NCBI RefSeq assembly: GCF_025562715.2
Contig: NZ_JAPFCC010000001.1
Span: forward strand, 2,436,501 to 2,500,500
DNA: 64,000 nt
Origin: Endozoicomonas gorgoniicola
GTDB taxonomy: Bacteria > Pseudomonadota > Gammaproteobacteria > Pseudomonadales > Endozoicomonadaceae
Direction: 5' to 3'
Below are positions 6,966 to 15,227 of the stretch, in pieces. The stretch's first letter is position 1. Each line of letters opens with the position of its first letter. A program made the position numbers and the translations under genes. The notes beneath the pieces are model-generated. The model was not told where the DNA came from, ran no database searches, and saw only the letters and a program-made list of their open reading frames with translations.

Positions 6966-8674
6966 GAGCCTGACCGAGAATAGCTTAGGCAGTCCTCCTA
7001 AAGGTTTCGCAAAATTCAAAATGAGCAAAAAACAACCACTTTTTGAGGTTGATTTGCTCATTTTTGCCAATTTACAGCTTTTCTTTACCTTTATGCCGCT
7101 TTTTCAACCTTTTTTAAATCCTCAAGACGGAGTGACCCCGTTAAAGCTTTCTTCACAATTTTTTTGAAATTATGCACTGTGCATACCAGTGAAAACTCTG
7201 CTTCCACTTTCTCTTTCCCGCGCAGACTGAAACTCCTGAATCCAGAGTTTTTTATCTGACCAAACGGCGGTTCCGCTATTACTTTGCGACGTTCGTATAC
7301 CGCTTTCGCTTCGCTTGTTTCCATTTTTTTATTCATGGCTTGTCGTGCAGTTTCAAACTTGTCTGTGCGAATTACCTTGCCTGCACTTTTCTTGGAGCCA
7401 CTGCATCTGGAGCGGTAAGCGCACTCTCGGCATACTTCCTTGTTTGCCCGGTAGCCTTTCCTCTTAGCTTTACTGGCTGGATTGGTAACCAATTTTTCCC
7501 CAGCCGGACAGATGAAGACGTCAGCTTCAATATTGTATGTAAAATCCGCTTTGACAAATTTTCGATCAGTATTTTCAAGGTCCGTAACAGCCGGTTTTTC
7601 TTCCTTGTCAGTAGCGATATAACCGTCTATTCCATGTTTATCCAAGGTGTGCAGATTTGGCCCTGAAAAATAGCCGTTGTCCATACTCCATTTATCCACA
7701 GCCGCGCCATCGGTAGATTCTGACAAAGCCTGAAGAGCAGGCTCTACTTCCTGTACGTCGTTGGCGCGTTGACTGATGTGTTGGCCGACAATGATCTGGT
7801 GATCCGCATCTACATTAATTTGAGCATTGTAGCTGTATTCGCAGTACCCCTTCTTGCTCATCATCCGGGCATCATGGTCTGCAAAGCTAATCTGTTTCTT
7901 GTCGTCTATTGGCTCGTCCGGATTGAGGGCTTTCTCACGCTCTTCCAGTGCTTTTTTAGCAGCCTTAATTTTCTTCAGCCGTTCTTCTTTAAACAGGAGG
8001 TCTTCAGGAATACTGTAGCCATTGGTTTCTTTGTAGGCGTCGTCTTCTTCCTGATCGCACTGGCTGGCTTTTTTGATCAGTTCATCAACCTCAGCGCTGA
8101 GTTCTGCCTCTTTGGCTTTAAGCCGGCCGTAGCTCATGGCCTTATGCTTTGAACTGTTGGCTTTGAATTTCGAACCATCCAGGCTGATATGCCCAAGCGA
8201 TGCCAGTTTCAGCTCCATCGCCAGCTTGACGGACTGTTTGAAACAGTCATGAAAAAACGACAGGTTGTTTTTGCGGAAGTCCCCCAGGACCCGAAAGTTT
8301 GGGCAATTCATCTGAGAGATGTACATGAATGCCAAGTCCTGCCGACACCGTTTTTCTATTTCACGGGAGCTGAATACACCATGACTGTAGGCGTAGATCA
8401 GGATACCTACGATCAGCTTGGGTGGGTAGGCATGCTGTCCAAGGTGATGGTACTGCTTTTCAACTTCCGAGGTATCAATGTTCTGGAAGATGGTCTCATA
8501 GATGTAGCAGTCATGATCTTTGGGAAGAAGATCAAAGATGTTGGTTGGAAACAGCAGGTGCTGGTCGAACTCAACAGGGCTATCCTTGAATTTTGGTGGT
8601 GGCGACATCAGGCTTCATCAGGGCTGCGTTTTGAACGCTATTATATCAGATAAATCCTATTCTCGGTCAGGCTC
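6966..8674 (-). mobile_element. IS1182-family insertion sequence, complete
   Basis: Perfect inverted repeats beginning GAGCCTGACCGAGAATAG at each end, flanked by CTAG on both sides (6962-6965, 8675-8678), which can be a palindromic 4-bp target duplication. It holds one transposase gene. The right boundary coincides with the stop codon of the yhaV-like gene: the CTAG supplies the TAG. Confidence 0.85.
7091..8608 (-). CDS. IS1182-family transposase
   Basis: 505 residues. The N-terminal DUF772-type region (HHLGQHAYPPKLIVGILIYA, then SSREIEKRCRQDLAFMY) and a DDE core with Asp in ISLDGSKFKANSSK, a second Asp in WSMDNGYFSG, a cysteine cluster (CPAG, CRECAYRSRCSG) and the Glu region in EPPFGQIKNSGF are all visible in family order. 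Full length and uninterrupted, so probably active. Confidence 0.9.
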   Translation of the reverse strand: MSPPPKFKDSPVEFDQHLLFPTNIFDLLPKDHDCYIYETIFQNIDTSEVEKQYHHLGQHAYPPKLIVGILIYAYSHGVFSSREIEKRCRQDLAFMYISQMNCPNFRVLGDFRKNNLSFFHDCFKQSVKLAMELKLASLGHISLDGSKFKANSSKHKAMSYGRLKAKEAELSAEVDELIKKASQCDQEEDDAYKETNGYSIPEDLLFKEERLKKIKAAKKALEEREKALNPDEPIDDKKQISFADHDARMMSKKGYCEYSYNAQINVDADHQIIVGQHISQRANDVQEVEPALQALSESTDGAAVDKWSMDNGYFSGPNLHTLDKHGIDGYIATDKEEKPAVTDLENTDRKFVKADFTYNIEADVFICPAGEKLVTNPASKAKRKGYRANKEVCRECAYRSRCSGSKKSAGKVIRTDKFETARQAMNKKMETSEAKAVYERRKVIAEPPFGQIKNSGFRSFSLRGKEKVEAEFSLVCTVHNFKKIVKKALTGSLRLEDLKKVEKAA

Positions 8675-9151
8675 CTAGTTATCAGAGAGCTGTTGGTGGT
8701 TCTTCGAACGAGCCTCATCTATAAGCTGATCAAGCGAATCTGGAGGGTTACCATTGCTTAACATTTTCTCAAAAACCGCATATGCGTCATTTTTAGTGTT
8801 GTATGCACGCTTAGTTTTTTCGTCATTAACCCAGACATAAATTATCAATTTGCTTTTTAAATCAAAACGAAAAAACAAACGATACTGCTGGAAAAACTTC
8901 GCCCTGAACCAATGTTTATAATCGATGCCTAAAGTTGCCCCCTGGCGGTACTCTGGACGGCCTGGATCTTCCGGTATCACCGTGAATGCCAGTTTTCTTA
9001 TGGCTGCAAGTCTTTTAGTCGCATTTTTTTTTCTGTACGTGTCTGGATGCTTTTCCTTTAGAGTTTTTACTTCCTGTATCAGTGCTTCAACCTGATCACT
9101 AAACAAAGGATGGAAAAGTATTGTCCAACCATTAATGACTTGGCACTCCAT
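8675..9151 (-). CDS. yhaV: YhaV-type toxin of a PrlF-YhaV system
   Basis: A 158-residue RelE-fold ribonuclease of the YhaV family: NGWTILFHPLFSDQVEAL at the start, then KLAFTVIPEDPGRPEYRQG, the HWFRAKFFQQYRLFFRFD stretch and IIYVWVNDEKTKRAY, followed by a C-terminal helix with NPPDSLDQLI. Known role: a translation-dependent mRNA endonuclease neutralised by PrlF. Two bases separate it from the antitoxin gene. An IS1182 insertion abuts the last codon and may have replaced one or a few terminal residues. The tail otherwise looks normal. Confidence 0.9.
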   Translation of the reverse strand: MECQVINGWTILFHPLFSDQVEALIQEVKTLKEKHPDTYRKKNATKRLAAIRKLAFTVIPEDPGRPEYRQGATLGIDYKHWFRAKFFQQYRLFFRFDLKSKLIIYVWVNDEKTKRAYNTKNDAYAVFEKMLSNGNPPDSLDQLIDEARSKNHQQLSDN

Positions 9152-9153
9152 AA

Positions 9154-9477
9154 CTACTCCTCATCAGACAGGGGTTCATCAAGATCTATCTCTGTGTCAC
9201 CAATCAGGTCATCGATTCGAGTTACAAGCTCGGGTGTCAGTGCTTTCAGCGTGGCAGGGTTGTCTCGTGCATCCTGGGCCAACAGATTCAAAAATGCCCC
9301 AACAACATGATCTTCGGAATCAACTACTGCTTTTGACATCACAACGCTGCCGTCTCCATGAATGGAGTATTTGATTTTTTCCCGTTTACCTACCCCAAGC
9401 GCCTTCCTTACTATTTCGGGTACGGTTGTCTGATACCGGTCAGTCAAGGTGGATTCTGTCTCTAAACGTCGTGTCAT
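9154..9477 (-). CDS. prlF: PrlF/SohA-type antitoxin
   Basis: 107 residues with the AbrB-like swapped-hairpin N-terminus (TESTLTDRYQTTVPEIVRKA, GDGSVVMSKA) and an acidic C-terminal tail, as in PrlF. Binds YhaV and autoregulates the operon. The -35/-10 region is likely in 9480-9540, where a TTGACAAGG / TTACT-like stretch is seen on the minus strand without clear spacing. Confidence 0.9.
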   Translation of the reverse strand: MTRRLETESTLTDRYQTTVPEIVRKALGVGKREKIKYSIHGDGSVVMSKAVVDSEDHVVGAFLNLLAQDARDNPATLKALTPELVTRIDDLIGDTEIDLDEPLSDEE

Positions 9478-9588
9478 TGCTTTCTCCTTTAATCATTAGC
9501 ACTACTCAATAAAAAGTAATGCACTTGCATTACCTTGTCAACCGCTGGCAGAAGTTGGTGGGGGTTGCGGGAGCGGACAGCGGAAAAA

Positions 9589-9749
9589 ATGGATACGATT
9601 CAAGTCATAGTGCTGCCCTTTCTGCGACTGGACGTTATCTTTGAAGTGATTATGTGGGGAGAGCTGGTGAGTGGCGCGCTGTCCGGTATCAGTGCGATGC
9701 TTTGTATTCACTTTTTTCTGGGTATGATCAGCCGTATGGGGTTGATGCC
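9589..9749 (+). pseudogene. uppP remnant with internal deletion
   Basis: The start (MDTIQVIVLP, preceded by CGGAAAAA) and a downstream part (EVIMWGELVSGAL, MLCIHFFLGMISRMGLMP) of uppP are joined with about 200 codons missing, including both active-site motifs. After GLMP the sequence switches directly to the tip of the IS21 element. A fourth cassette therefore once existed here. Confidence 0.85.
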
Positions 9750-9828
9750 TGGGTATTCCAGCGCATTCGACCTTCAAAGGCAGGTAGCAGGCGTTGTTTT
9801 ATCCATGCCCTGAGTACGCCGCCCTGCT
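9750..9828. other. Mosaic junction: IS21 tip plus vapC fragment
   Basis: Positions 9750-9769 are identical to the left tip of the IS21 element (1738-1757), and 9771-9828 match, with a few differences, the interior of the vapC-like gene (1184-1240). These pieces come from cassette 0 and are fused to the uppP remnant. No reading frame survives. Confidence 0.8.
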
Positions 9829-9879
9829 ATGCAGCTGTATGACTTCCTCGAAAACGCCAGATGCTACAAACGTATACGC

Positions 9880-10375
9880 CTGCTTCGTTGGCCTGATGCT
9901 GTAATTGGTCAATGGAGCCTTTTATCCTGCAGGAACAATATTGGATCAAGGTCAAAACGATCGACCAGTTTCCGGATCTGTTTCAGGTTCAGGGTGCGCT
10001 TACCATTGAGGATTTCTGAAACCACACCCTGACTACCGATTTCTGGTAAATCGGACTGCTTCAGGCTGTGCTGGCGCATCAGAATTTTCAGTAAGGCTGT
10101 TACCCCGTCACCCTGATCCCACTGGCTGAGTATGGGGTGCATGCGATATTCGTAAGCTTCAACCTGGCGGGTCATCATGTTCAGAAGGTGGTTTCTGGGA
10201 TCGTCCGGGTTGTCTCCGATGGCGATTAACAGGGCTTCAGTGTTTGCCTGGGCTTGTTGATATTCTTCCTCATTATTGATGCCTTCCAGACAGGAGGCTA
10301 TTTCCAGTAGTCTGCTGAAGCACTGGGTCAGTTCTGCCAGTGTTTCCGGGTTCTGAAGATTCATAGCTTACCTCC
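9880..10375. repeat. Duplicated HigA segment, copy 1
   Basis: About 495 bp nearly identical to 22655-23150, beginning at TATACGCCTGCTTCGTTGGC and ending just upstream of the antitoxin start. It contains the intact higA-like gene. Confidence 0.9.
9909..10364 (-). CDS. HigA-like XRE antitoxin (intact copy)
   Basis: 151 residues. The N-terminal half (SRLLEIASCLEGINNEEEYQ, ALLIAIGDNP) and a C-terminal Cro/C1 helix-turn-helix (RQHSLKQSDLPEIG, SEILNGKRTLNLKQIRKLVDRF) match the large HigA antitoxins that pair with HigB mRNA interferases. A frameshifted twin lies at 22690-23144. The upstream toxin is decayed, so the antitoxin is an orphan here. Confidence 0.85.
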   Translation of the reverse strand: MNLQNPETLAELTQCFSRLLEIASCLEGINNEEEYQQAQANTEALLIAIGDNPDDPRNHLLNMMTRQVEAYEYRMHPILSQWDQGDGVTALLKILMRQHSLKQSDLPEIGSQGVVSEILNGKRTLNLKQIRKLVDRFDLDPILFLQDKRLH

Positions 10376-10600
10376 TTTTTGGCAGCGCCTGGTGATTTGG
10401 TCATACTCTTTATGGTCAACAATGTGTTTTATGAACAGCTTTTAGTTGAGGAAGTAAATGATTCCTATCAATCGCATGTGGTTGCCTGAAATATCGATGA
10501 CATAGACATCTTTGTCGTAGCGAAAGCGTTCCGTTGTCTTGAACACTTTTTTCAGCTGGTGAATATCCGAAAAGTACCCCTTGTGCAGAGTTTGGTAGGT
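10373..10600 (-). pseudogene. HigB-type toxin, decayed
   Basis: Reading the minus strand upstream of the antitoxin gives VYVIDISGNHMRLIGIIYFLN, a stop, then KLFIKHIVDHKEYDQIT. This is the characteristic C-terminal half of HigB (GNKYRLI.. and FIKHI.THAEYD in the family) with an in-frame stop between the two strands. The N-terminal half is missing; the sequence changes into the ATPase remnant near 10600. Non-functional. Confidence 0.7.
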
Positions 10601-11190
10601 TTCCATTATTGCACTGGCATACCTTGGATGTTTTTCTGCTGCTTCTACAAACTTTCTCTGAAGCTATTCCTTTTCAAACACACCGGCTCCACGATGACCA
10701 GCCTGCTTTTTTTGAAGTGGAGTTTGTGCTTGAAGGCAGGGATTATAAGTACCGTCTTGAACTGACACCATCAGCTGTTATTCACGAATCGCTCCATGTC
10801 AAAACCAGCCATCTGTACAGCTACCTTTTTATCAGGGAACGGGAGGGAGATAGTTACAGTTACCGGCAAAAAGGGTTTGATTTTAAAAAGACGCTGGCGG
10901 AAAAAGTCAGGGGGAATGCCTCTGTAATACCCGCAGCCCAGGTTCATGATTCTGCTGAAGCCGGGCAGTTTATTCGGTTCTTTGATTCGTTTGTCTCGAA
11001 TATATATATCTTTGGGAAGCGTCATTATAACGATCGGGACTTGTTAGAGAGCGCACAGTTTTTTGACCAGTCTGAACGTTATCATGGACTCACCAACCAG
11101 CTTATTTGCCAATTGGATTTAGGCCTTTCTGCCATAGAACTGAATGAGGCCAGTAGCGTTAATGAAAAGGGGGAAGAGGAGAAAATCATT

Positions 11191-12799
11191 GGGTGAAAGT
11201 CTCATATTGACTCTCTTTTCAGGGTCTACAGCCCAATAAGTATGCAGTAGCAACAAATTTCCCTGCCCAGCAAGGGTAACGGCCAAACACCGCTATGATG
11301 TTTACTGATAAAACGACACCATATTAGTGAGAGGCCGCCCCGATGGAAGTATGTCAGCCACTGACTGAAGTCGCCAATTTTTCCTGTCATGCAATTCAGC
11401 AGCTTGATCATAAACTGGCAGCTCTGCGCGAACAGTACGACCCCATTCAACACTTTGAAGACTATGAAGGTGAAGTTCACAAGATTTTTGCTCAGGCAGA
11501 GCGAGGTGTTCTGGAAGAAGACTTATCCGGACTTGATGTTGACACCCCGGTCATTGAAGTCAACGGCACCTGTTACCATCGAGTATTGCGAAGTTCAGAA
11601 ACCTATCAGACTGTTGCCGGTTCTATCAAAGTTCCACGAACGCTCTACCGCAACGGTCAGGATCGCTGCATCGTCCCGCTGGAACTCCGGGCGGGTATTG
11701 TCGAGGGATACTGGACACCAAGGGCGGCAAAGCAAGCTGTCTGGATGGTCGCTCAAATGCCACCGGGCGACGTGAAGAACCTGCTTGATCTGATGGGCAA
11801 TATGTCGCCTTCGGAAAGTTCTCTGGCTCGACTCCCGAAGAAGTTTAACAATCAATGGGAGCCAAACAGGGAAGCCTTTGAGGGTATCCTCTGGGAAAGC
11901 GTTAAAGTTCCAGAAAAGGCGGTGACTGTGGCAGCGTCCCTCGACGGTGTTATGCTGCCAATGAAAGACGGCAAGCGTAAGGAAAAACGCGAACAAAATA
12001 AAAGTGACGGTAAGCGAACCCGTGGTCCAGCCGGTTGTCAGGAGGCCAGTTGTGGAACATTGTCGTTTTACGATACTCAGGGTGAACGCCTGTCAACAGT
12101 CAGAATCGGGCGTATGCCCGAAAGTAAAAAAGTAACTTTGAAGAACTCACTCTCTGAACTGCTGGATGAAGCCCTTCGGCAAAAGCCTGACCTGACTCTG
12201 GTTAAAGTGGCTGACGGAGCGAAAGACAACTGGACTTTCCTTGCCAATGAACTCCCGGAAGGCCACGAGATCGTAGACTTTTACCATGCTGCAGAACACC
12301 TGAAGAAGGCATTTGATCTGTCCTATGGAGAAAACAGTGCTAAATCCAAAGAAAAATTCACCACCTATCGCCACATTCTAAAGGAAGAGTTTGAAGGGGT
12401 TGAGAGAGTGATCAAGGCACTGGTCTACCAGTACAAGCGACATCCTCGACGATCAAAGCTGAAAACAGAGCTGGAATATTTCAGGAACAATCGCGCTCGT
12501 ATGCAATACGCTGAACACTTGTCACAGAATCTGCCGATAGGTTCGGGAGTCATTGAGGCTGCTTGCAAAACCTTGGTTACGCGGCGTATGAAGTGCTCGG
12601 GCATGCGTTGGCGACTTCCGGGAGGTCAAGGGATTCTGACTCTTAGGTCATTAATCCAGAGCAAGCTGTTCGACAATGGTTGGAAGCTGCTGGCAGTGAC
12701 TTATTGCTGTAAGGTTACGAAAACAGGAGTAAATAATGTCATCCCGTTCCCTTCGCAGAAGACAGAATGATAGTACCAGTCAATATGAGACTTTCACCC
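11191..12799 (+). mobile_element. ISKra4-family insertion sequence, copy 1
   Basis: 1609 bp with perfect 21-bp inverted ends starting GGGTGAAAGTCTCATATTGA. Flanked by an 8-bp direct repeat AAATCATT (11183-11190, 12800-12807) within the ATPase gene. The second copy at 25914-27522 has the same length and its transposase is identical, so movement is recent. Confidence 0.92.
11343..12770 (+). CDS. ISKra4-family transposase
   Basis: 475 residues. A DDE-type core is visible: Asp in TVAASLDGVMLPMKDG, a second Asp in VADGAKDNW with the nearby DFYHAAEHLKKAF, and Glu in the well-conserved block GSGVIEAACKTLVTRRMK-SGMRW, followed by GGQGILTLR. This C-terminal block is diagnostic of ISKra4 transposases. 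The gene starts 152 bp inside the element and is intact. Confidence 0.88.
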   Translation: MEVCQPLTEVANFSCHAIQQLDHKLAALREQYDPIQHFEDYEGEVHKIFAQAERGVLEEDLSGLDVDTPVIEVNGTCYHRVLRSSETYQTVAGSIKVPRTLYRNGQDRCIVPLELRAGIVEGYWTPRAAKQAVWMVAQMPPGDVKNLLDLMGNMSPSESSLARLPKKFNNQWEPNREAFEGILWESVKVPEKAVTVAASLDGVMLPMKDGKRKEKREQNKSDGKRTRGPAGCQEASCGTLSFYDTQGERLSTVRIGRMPESKKVTLKNSLSELLDEALRQKPDLTLVKVADGAKDNWTFLANELPEGHEIVDFYHAAEHLKKAFDLSYGENSAKSKEKFTTYRHILKEEFEGVERVIKALVYQYKRHPRRSKLKTELEYFRNNRARMQYAEHLSQNLPIGSGVIEAACKTLVTRRMKCSGMRWRLPGGQGILTLRSLIQSKLFDNGWKLLAVTYCCKVTKTGVNNVIPFPSQKTE

Positions 12800-13046
12800 A
12801 AATCATTATCCCCTGGGGGATTCATCAGGACGGCGAAGCTTCGTTTAAGCTGCCTTTTTTTGAGGAGTCCAGTGGTACTAAATCAGCTTACGTTCTGTTG
12901 AGGACGATCATTCCGGTTTTGGAAAATGGCGGTATTGCGGTGCTGGATGAAATCGACAGTGACCTCCATCTGCATATGCTGGTTAAGCTGATTGAGCTGT
13001 TTAAGTACCCGCACACTAACCCCCATAATGCTCAGCTGCTGTTTAG

Positions 13047-13305
13047 CGGACTAGCCCGCCCGGCGGGCACACAACCCAGAGTAACTCTTAGCTGCCAACC
13101 TCAATTCTTCGTCCTACGATAAGGAAGGAGGCATATCCGAGCCAGAGACCGAACGCACACTGGTGCTCTTGCCCGAAGTTTAGCGTGGTCGGGAGGCTGG
13201 CGACCGCATCACTGATGACGCCTGGCGATCTCGTTCAGAAGACTGCATATGATCGACAGCCCCATACCCGGATATGCCTTCGTTCAGTAGTGTAGGAACG
13301 CAGTC
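13047..13305 (+). ncRNA. Candidate bridge RNA region of the single IS110 element
   Basis: The non-coding left end holds GTTTAG-C at 13178-13184, identical to the target sequence just left of the insertion (13041-13047), and TCAGAAG at 13235-13241, identical to the right tip of the element (14701-14707). In the IS621 bridge RNA the left target guide precedes the left donor guide and each has the top-strand sequence; order and spacing agree. Right-hand guides were not convincingly located. The RNA ends and fold are not determined. Confidence 0.55.
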
Positions 13306-14667
13306 ATGAAACACAACCCAAATCCGGCTAAAGTTCAAAAGCGGATATCTGGCCATCTAAAAACCGTGAACCTCTATGCTGCAGGCATTGATATTGGTTC
13401 AGAGTTCCACTTTGTTGCTGTCCCTAAAGAGCTCGATGAACAGTCGGTTCGGTCTTTTGCCTGCTTTACCTCTGATCTCGAAATGATGACTCAATGGCTC
13501 GTGAAAATCGGAATTACGACCGTGGTCATGGAGTCTACCGGAATCTATTGGATTCCCGCTTTCGAAATGCTTGAAGAGCACGGCCTTGACGTCAAACTGG
13601 TGAATGCTCGTCATGTTAAAAACGTCCCTGGTCGTAAAAGTGATGTGCAGGACTGTCAGTGGTTACAACAACTGCATACTCATGGCCTGCTTGAGGGAGC
13701 TTTTCGCCCTGAAGATCAGGTGTGTGCCTTGCGTGCCTATATGCGTCAGCGTGAAACCCTGATCCGTTACCGGGCGTCGCACATACAGCACATGCAGAAA
13801 GCTTTACGGCAAATGAACCTGTTGTTGGACAATGTCGTTGCGGATATCACTGGCAAAACGGGGATGGGTATCATTCTCTCCATTCTCGCGGGAGAGCGTG
13901 ACCCAGAGGTACTGGCCAAACACCGGGACTCTCATTGTAAAAAATCAGAGAAAGTCATTGCTAAGTCACTGCATGGGCATTACCGGGTGGAACACCTATT
14001 TGCCTTAAAGCAGTCTGTTGAGCTTTATGATTTTTACGAAAAGCAAATTGAAGCTTGTGACAAGGCATTGGAAGACCAGTTGAACCAGTTTGATGATAAG
14101 TCCGAGAGTATCTCTCTGCCTGCAAAACGCAAATCAGCCAGCGCCCCTGCTTTTGATGTAAGAACTCACCTTTACCGGGTGACAGGGGTAGATCTGACAT
14201 CGATTGAGGGAATAGAGGAAAATACCGCCCTGAAGGTAGTTTCTGAAATTGGTACAGACATGAGTCGCTGGCCGACAGTGAAGCACTTTTGTTCCTGGCT
14301 GGGACTGAGCCCGGGAAACAAGATATCAGGAGGCAAAGTGTTGAGCAGCAAGACCAAAAGAATCCCTAACCGGGCCGCTTCTGCTCTGCGTATGGCTGCA
14401 CTGACTCTGGTGAGTTCGAAAAGTGCGCTGGGAGCCTATTATCGTCGAATGAGAAGTAAGCTGGGGGCACCAAAAGCGATTACAGCGACTGCACATAAAC
14501 TTGCCCGGCTGATTTACAGCATGCTGAAAAACGGCTCAGAGTACGTAGATAGAGGTCAGGATTACTACGAGGAGCAATACCGTGACCGAGTCATTAAAAA
14601 CATGAGAAAGCGCGCTGAAGACATGGGTTACAAACTGGTCGAAATTGAAACAGCCTCACCATCTTGA
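13306..14667 (+). CDS. IS110-family transposase (DEDD recombinase)
   Basis: 453 residues. N-terminal RuvC-like DEDD domain: YAAGIDIGSEFHFVAV (first Asp), TTVVMESTGIYWIP (Glu), and NARHVKNVPGRKSDVQDCQW (Asp pair). A helical middle is followed by the C-terminal Transposase_20 domain with SIEGIEENTALKVVSEIG, the SWLGLSPGN and SGGK block containing the catalytic serine, and a basic tail. The sequence differs clearly from the tandem IS110 at 16.2-21.0 kb, so it is another subtype. Start ATG preceded by AGGAACG. Confidence 0.9.
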   Translation: MKHNPNPAKVQKRISGHLKTVNLYAAGIDIGSEFHFVAVPKELDEQSVRSFACFTSDLEMMTQWLVKIGITTVVMESTGIYWIPAFEMLEEHGLDVKLVNARHVKNVPGRKSDVQDCQWLQQLHTHGLLEGAFRPEDQVCALRAYMRQRETLIRYRASHIQHMQKALRQMNLLLDNVVADITGKTGMGIILSILAGERDPEVLAKHRDSHCKKSEKVIAKSLHGHYRVEHLFALKQSVELYDFYEKQIEACDKALEDQLNQFDDKSESISLPAKRKSASAPAFDVRTHLYRVTGVDLTSIEGIEENTALKVVSEIGTDMSRWPTVKHFCSWLGLSPGNKISGGKVLSSKTKRIPNRAASALRMAALTLVSSKSALGAYYRRMRSKLGAPKAITATAHKLARLIYSMLKNGSEYVDRGQDYYEEQYRDRVIKNMRKRAEDMGYKLVEIETASPS

Positions 14668-14878
14668 CTCTATGCAAATAACTAGTCCCGAAGGAGTTAC
14701 TCAGAAGTTGCCACTCCCATGAGATATTGAACCTGTTTCGCAAGCATCAGGTGTTTCTGACCGAAAAAGACGGGCTTTACAGTGATGTGTGGCGTCTGGA
14801 TAGCATGCAGGGTCTGCGAGCAGACGATAACCTTTATGCCAAGTATCAGGCGGGTGCGTTCGGGGCAGTGCCCAACCT

Positions 14879-14938
14879 ATGAACAGGAGAAAACAACTTC
14901 CAGTCAGGCCTGCAAAGCTTTACTTCATTCCCGGTTGA
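14879..14938 (+). pseudogene. Truncated start of the ATPase partner gene
   Basis: An ATG overlaps the ATPase stop by four bases and opens a 19-codon frame MNRRKQLPVRPAKLYFIPG. The basic start and the RPAKLYFI segment recall RloB/AbiLii-type proteins, whose genes follow such ATPases; the match ends after about 17 residues. Too short to prove. The following 240 bp (to the galU leader) hold only an unidentified remnant frame ending YAELFPKPVLDNTRKQQ and no complete gene. Confidence 0.4.
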
Positions 14939-15181
14939 GTGGTCACCCTGCTGAGAAAAGAAGTTATGCTGAGCTGTTTCCCAAGCCTGTTCTTGATAAT
15001 ACACGGAAACAGCAAATTGCTGATTTGCGGGTTTTGATTTCTAATGACTGATTTTTATGTGAACGTCAAATGCACGAAGTCACAAAGGTTTTCTTTCGTT
15101 TTTTTCTTTATGGGCGCTTCGCAACCTGATTCCAACTGCCCTGTATGCTACGTTGACAGGTTTTGATTTGCAGGGCTCGTT

Positions 15182-15227
15182 CGCAAAACACAGACCACAC
15201 CTGCCCAATAGTTAGAATGGAATTTTA
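15182..15227 (+). repeat. Conserved galU leader, copy 3
   Basis: Same block as at 723-768 and 4936-4984 (CACACCTGCCCAATAGTTAG then AATGGAATTTTA) immediately before galU copy B. Confidence 0.6.

Larger units (their letters stand above)
13047..14707 (+). mobile_element. IS110-family element, single copy
   Basis: Boundaries come from restoring the ATPase reading frame: target GTTTAG/TTGCCACTCC, left end CGGACTAGCCC, right end ...ACTCAGAAG. The dinucleotide AG is shared by target (13045-13046) and donor end (14706-14707), fitting exchange at a short core without target duplication or terminal inverted repeats, as expected for IS110. It carries a 259-bp 5' non-coding end, the transposase gene and a 40-bp 3' tail. 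Confidence 0.8.
10609..14882 (+). pseudogene. AAA-family (COG1106/AbiL-like) ATPase, truncated and split by two IS
   Basis: Three exon-like pieces (10609-11190, 12808-13046, 14708-14882) rejoin in frame once the ISKra4 element with its 8-bp duplication and the IS110 element are removed. Visible: AFFEVEFVLEGRDYKYRLEL, then across the first joint EEKIIIPWGIHQDGEA, a Walker B GGIAVLDEIDSDLH, and across the second joint LLFSCHSHEILNLFRKHQVF, with the switch histidine, ending LDSMQGLRADDNL. These are hallmarks of the AAA_15/AAA_21 ATPases of abortive-infection and related phage defence systems. The Walker A half is missing because the gene joins the HigB remnant near 10600. Dead gene; defence role is by family only. 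Confidence 0.75.

Noticed and set aside
14782..15051. 89-codon frame after the IS110 element
   Set aside because: Its first half is the ATPase end read in another frame; only the last about 35 codons look gene-like (YAELFPKPVLDN), too little to name.
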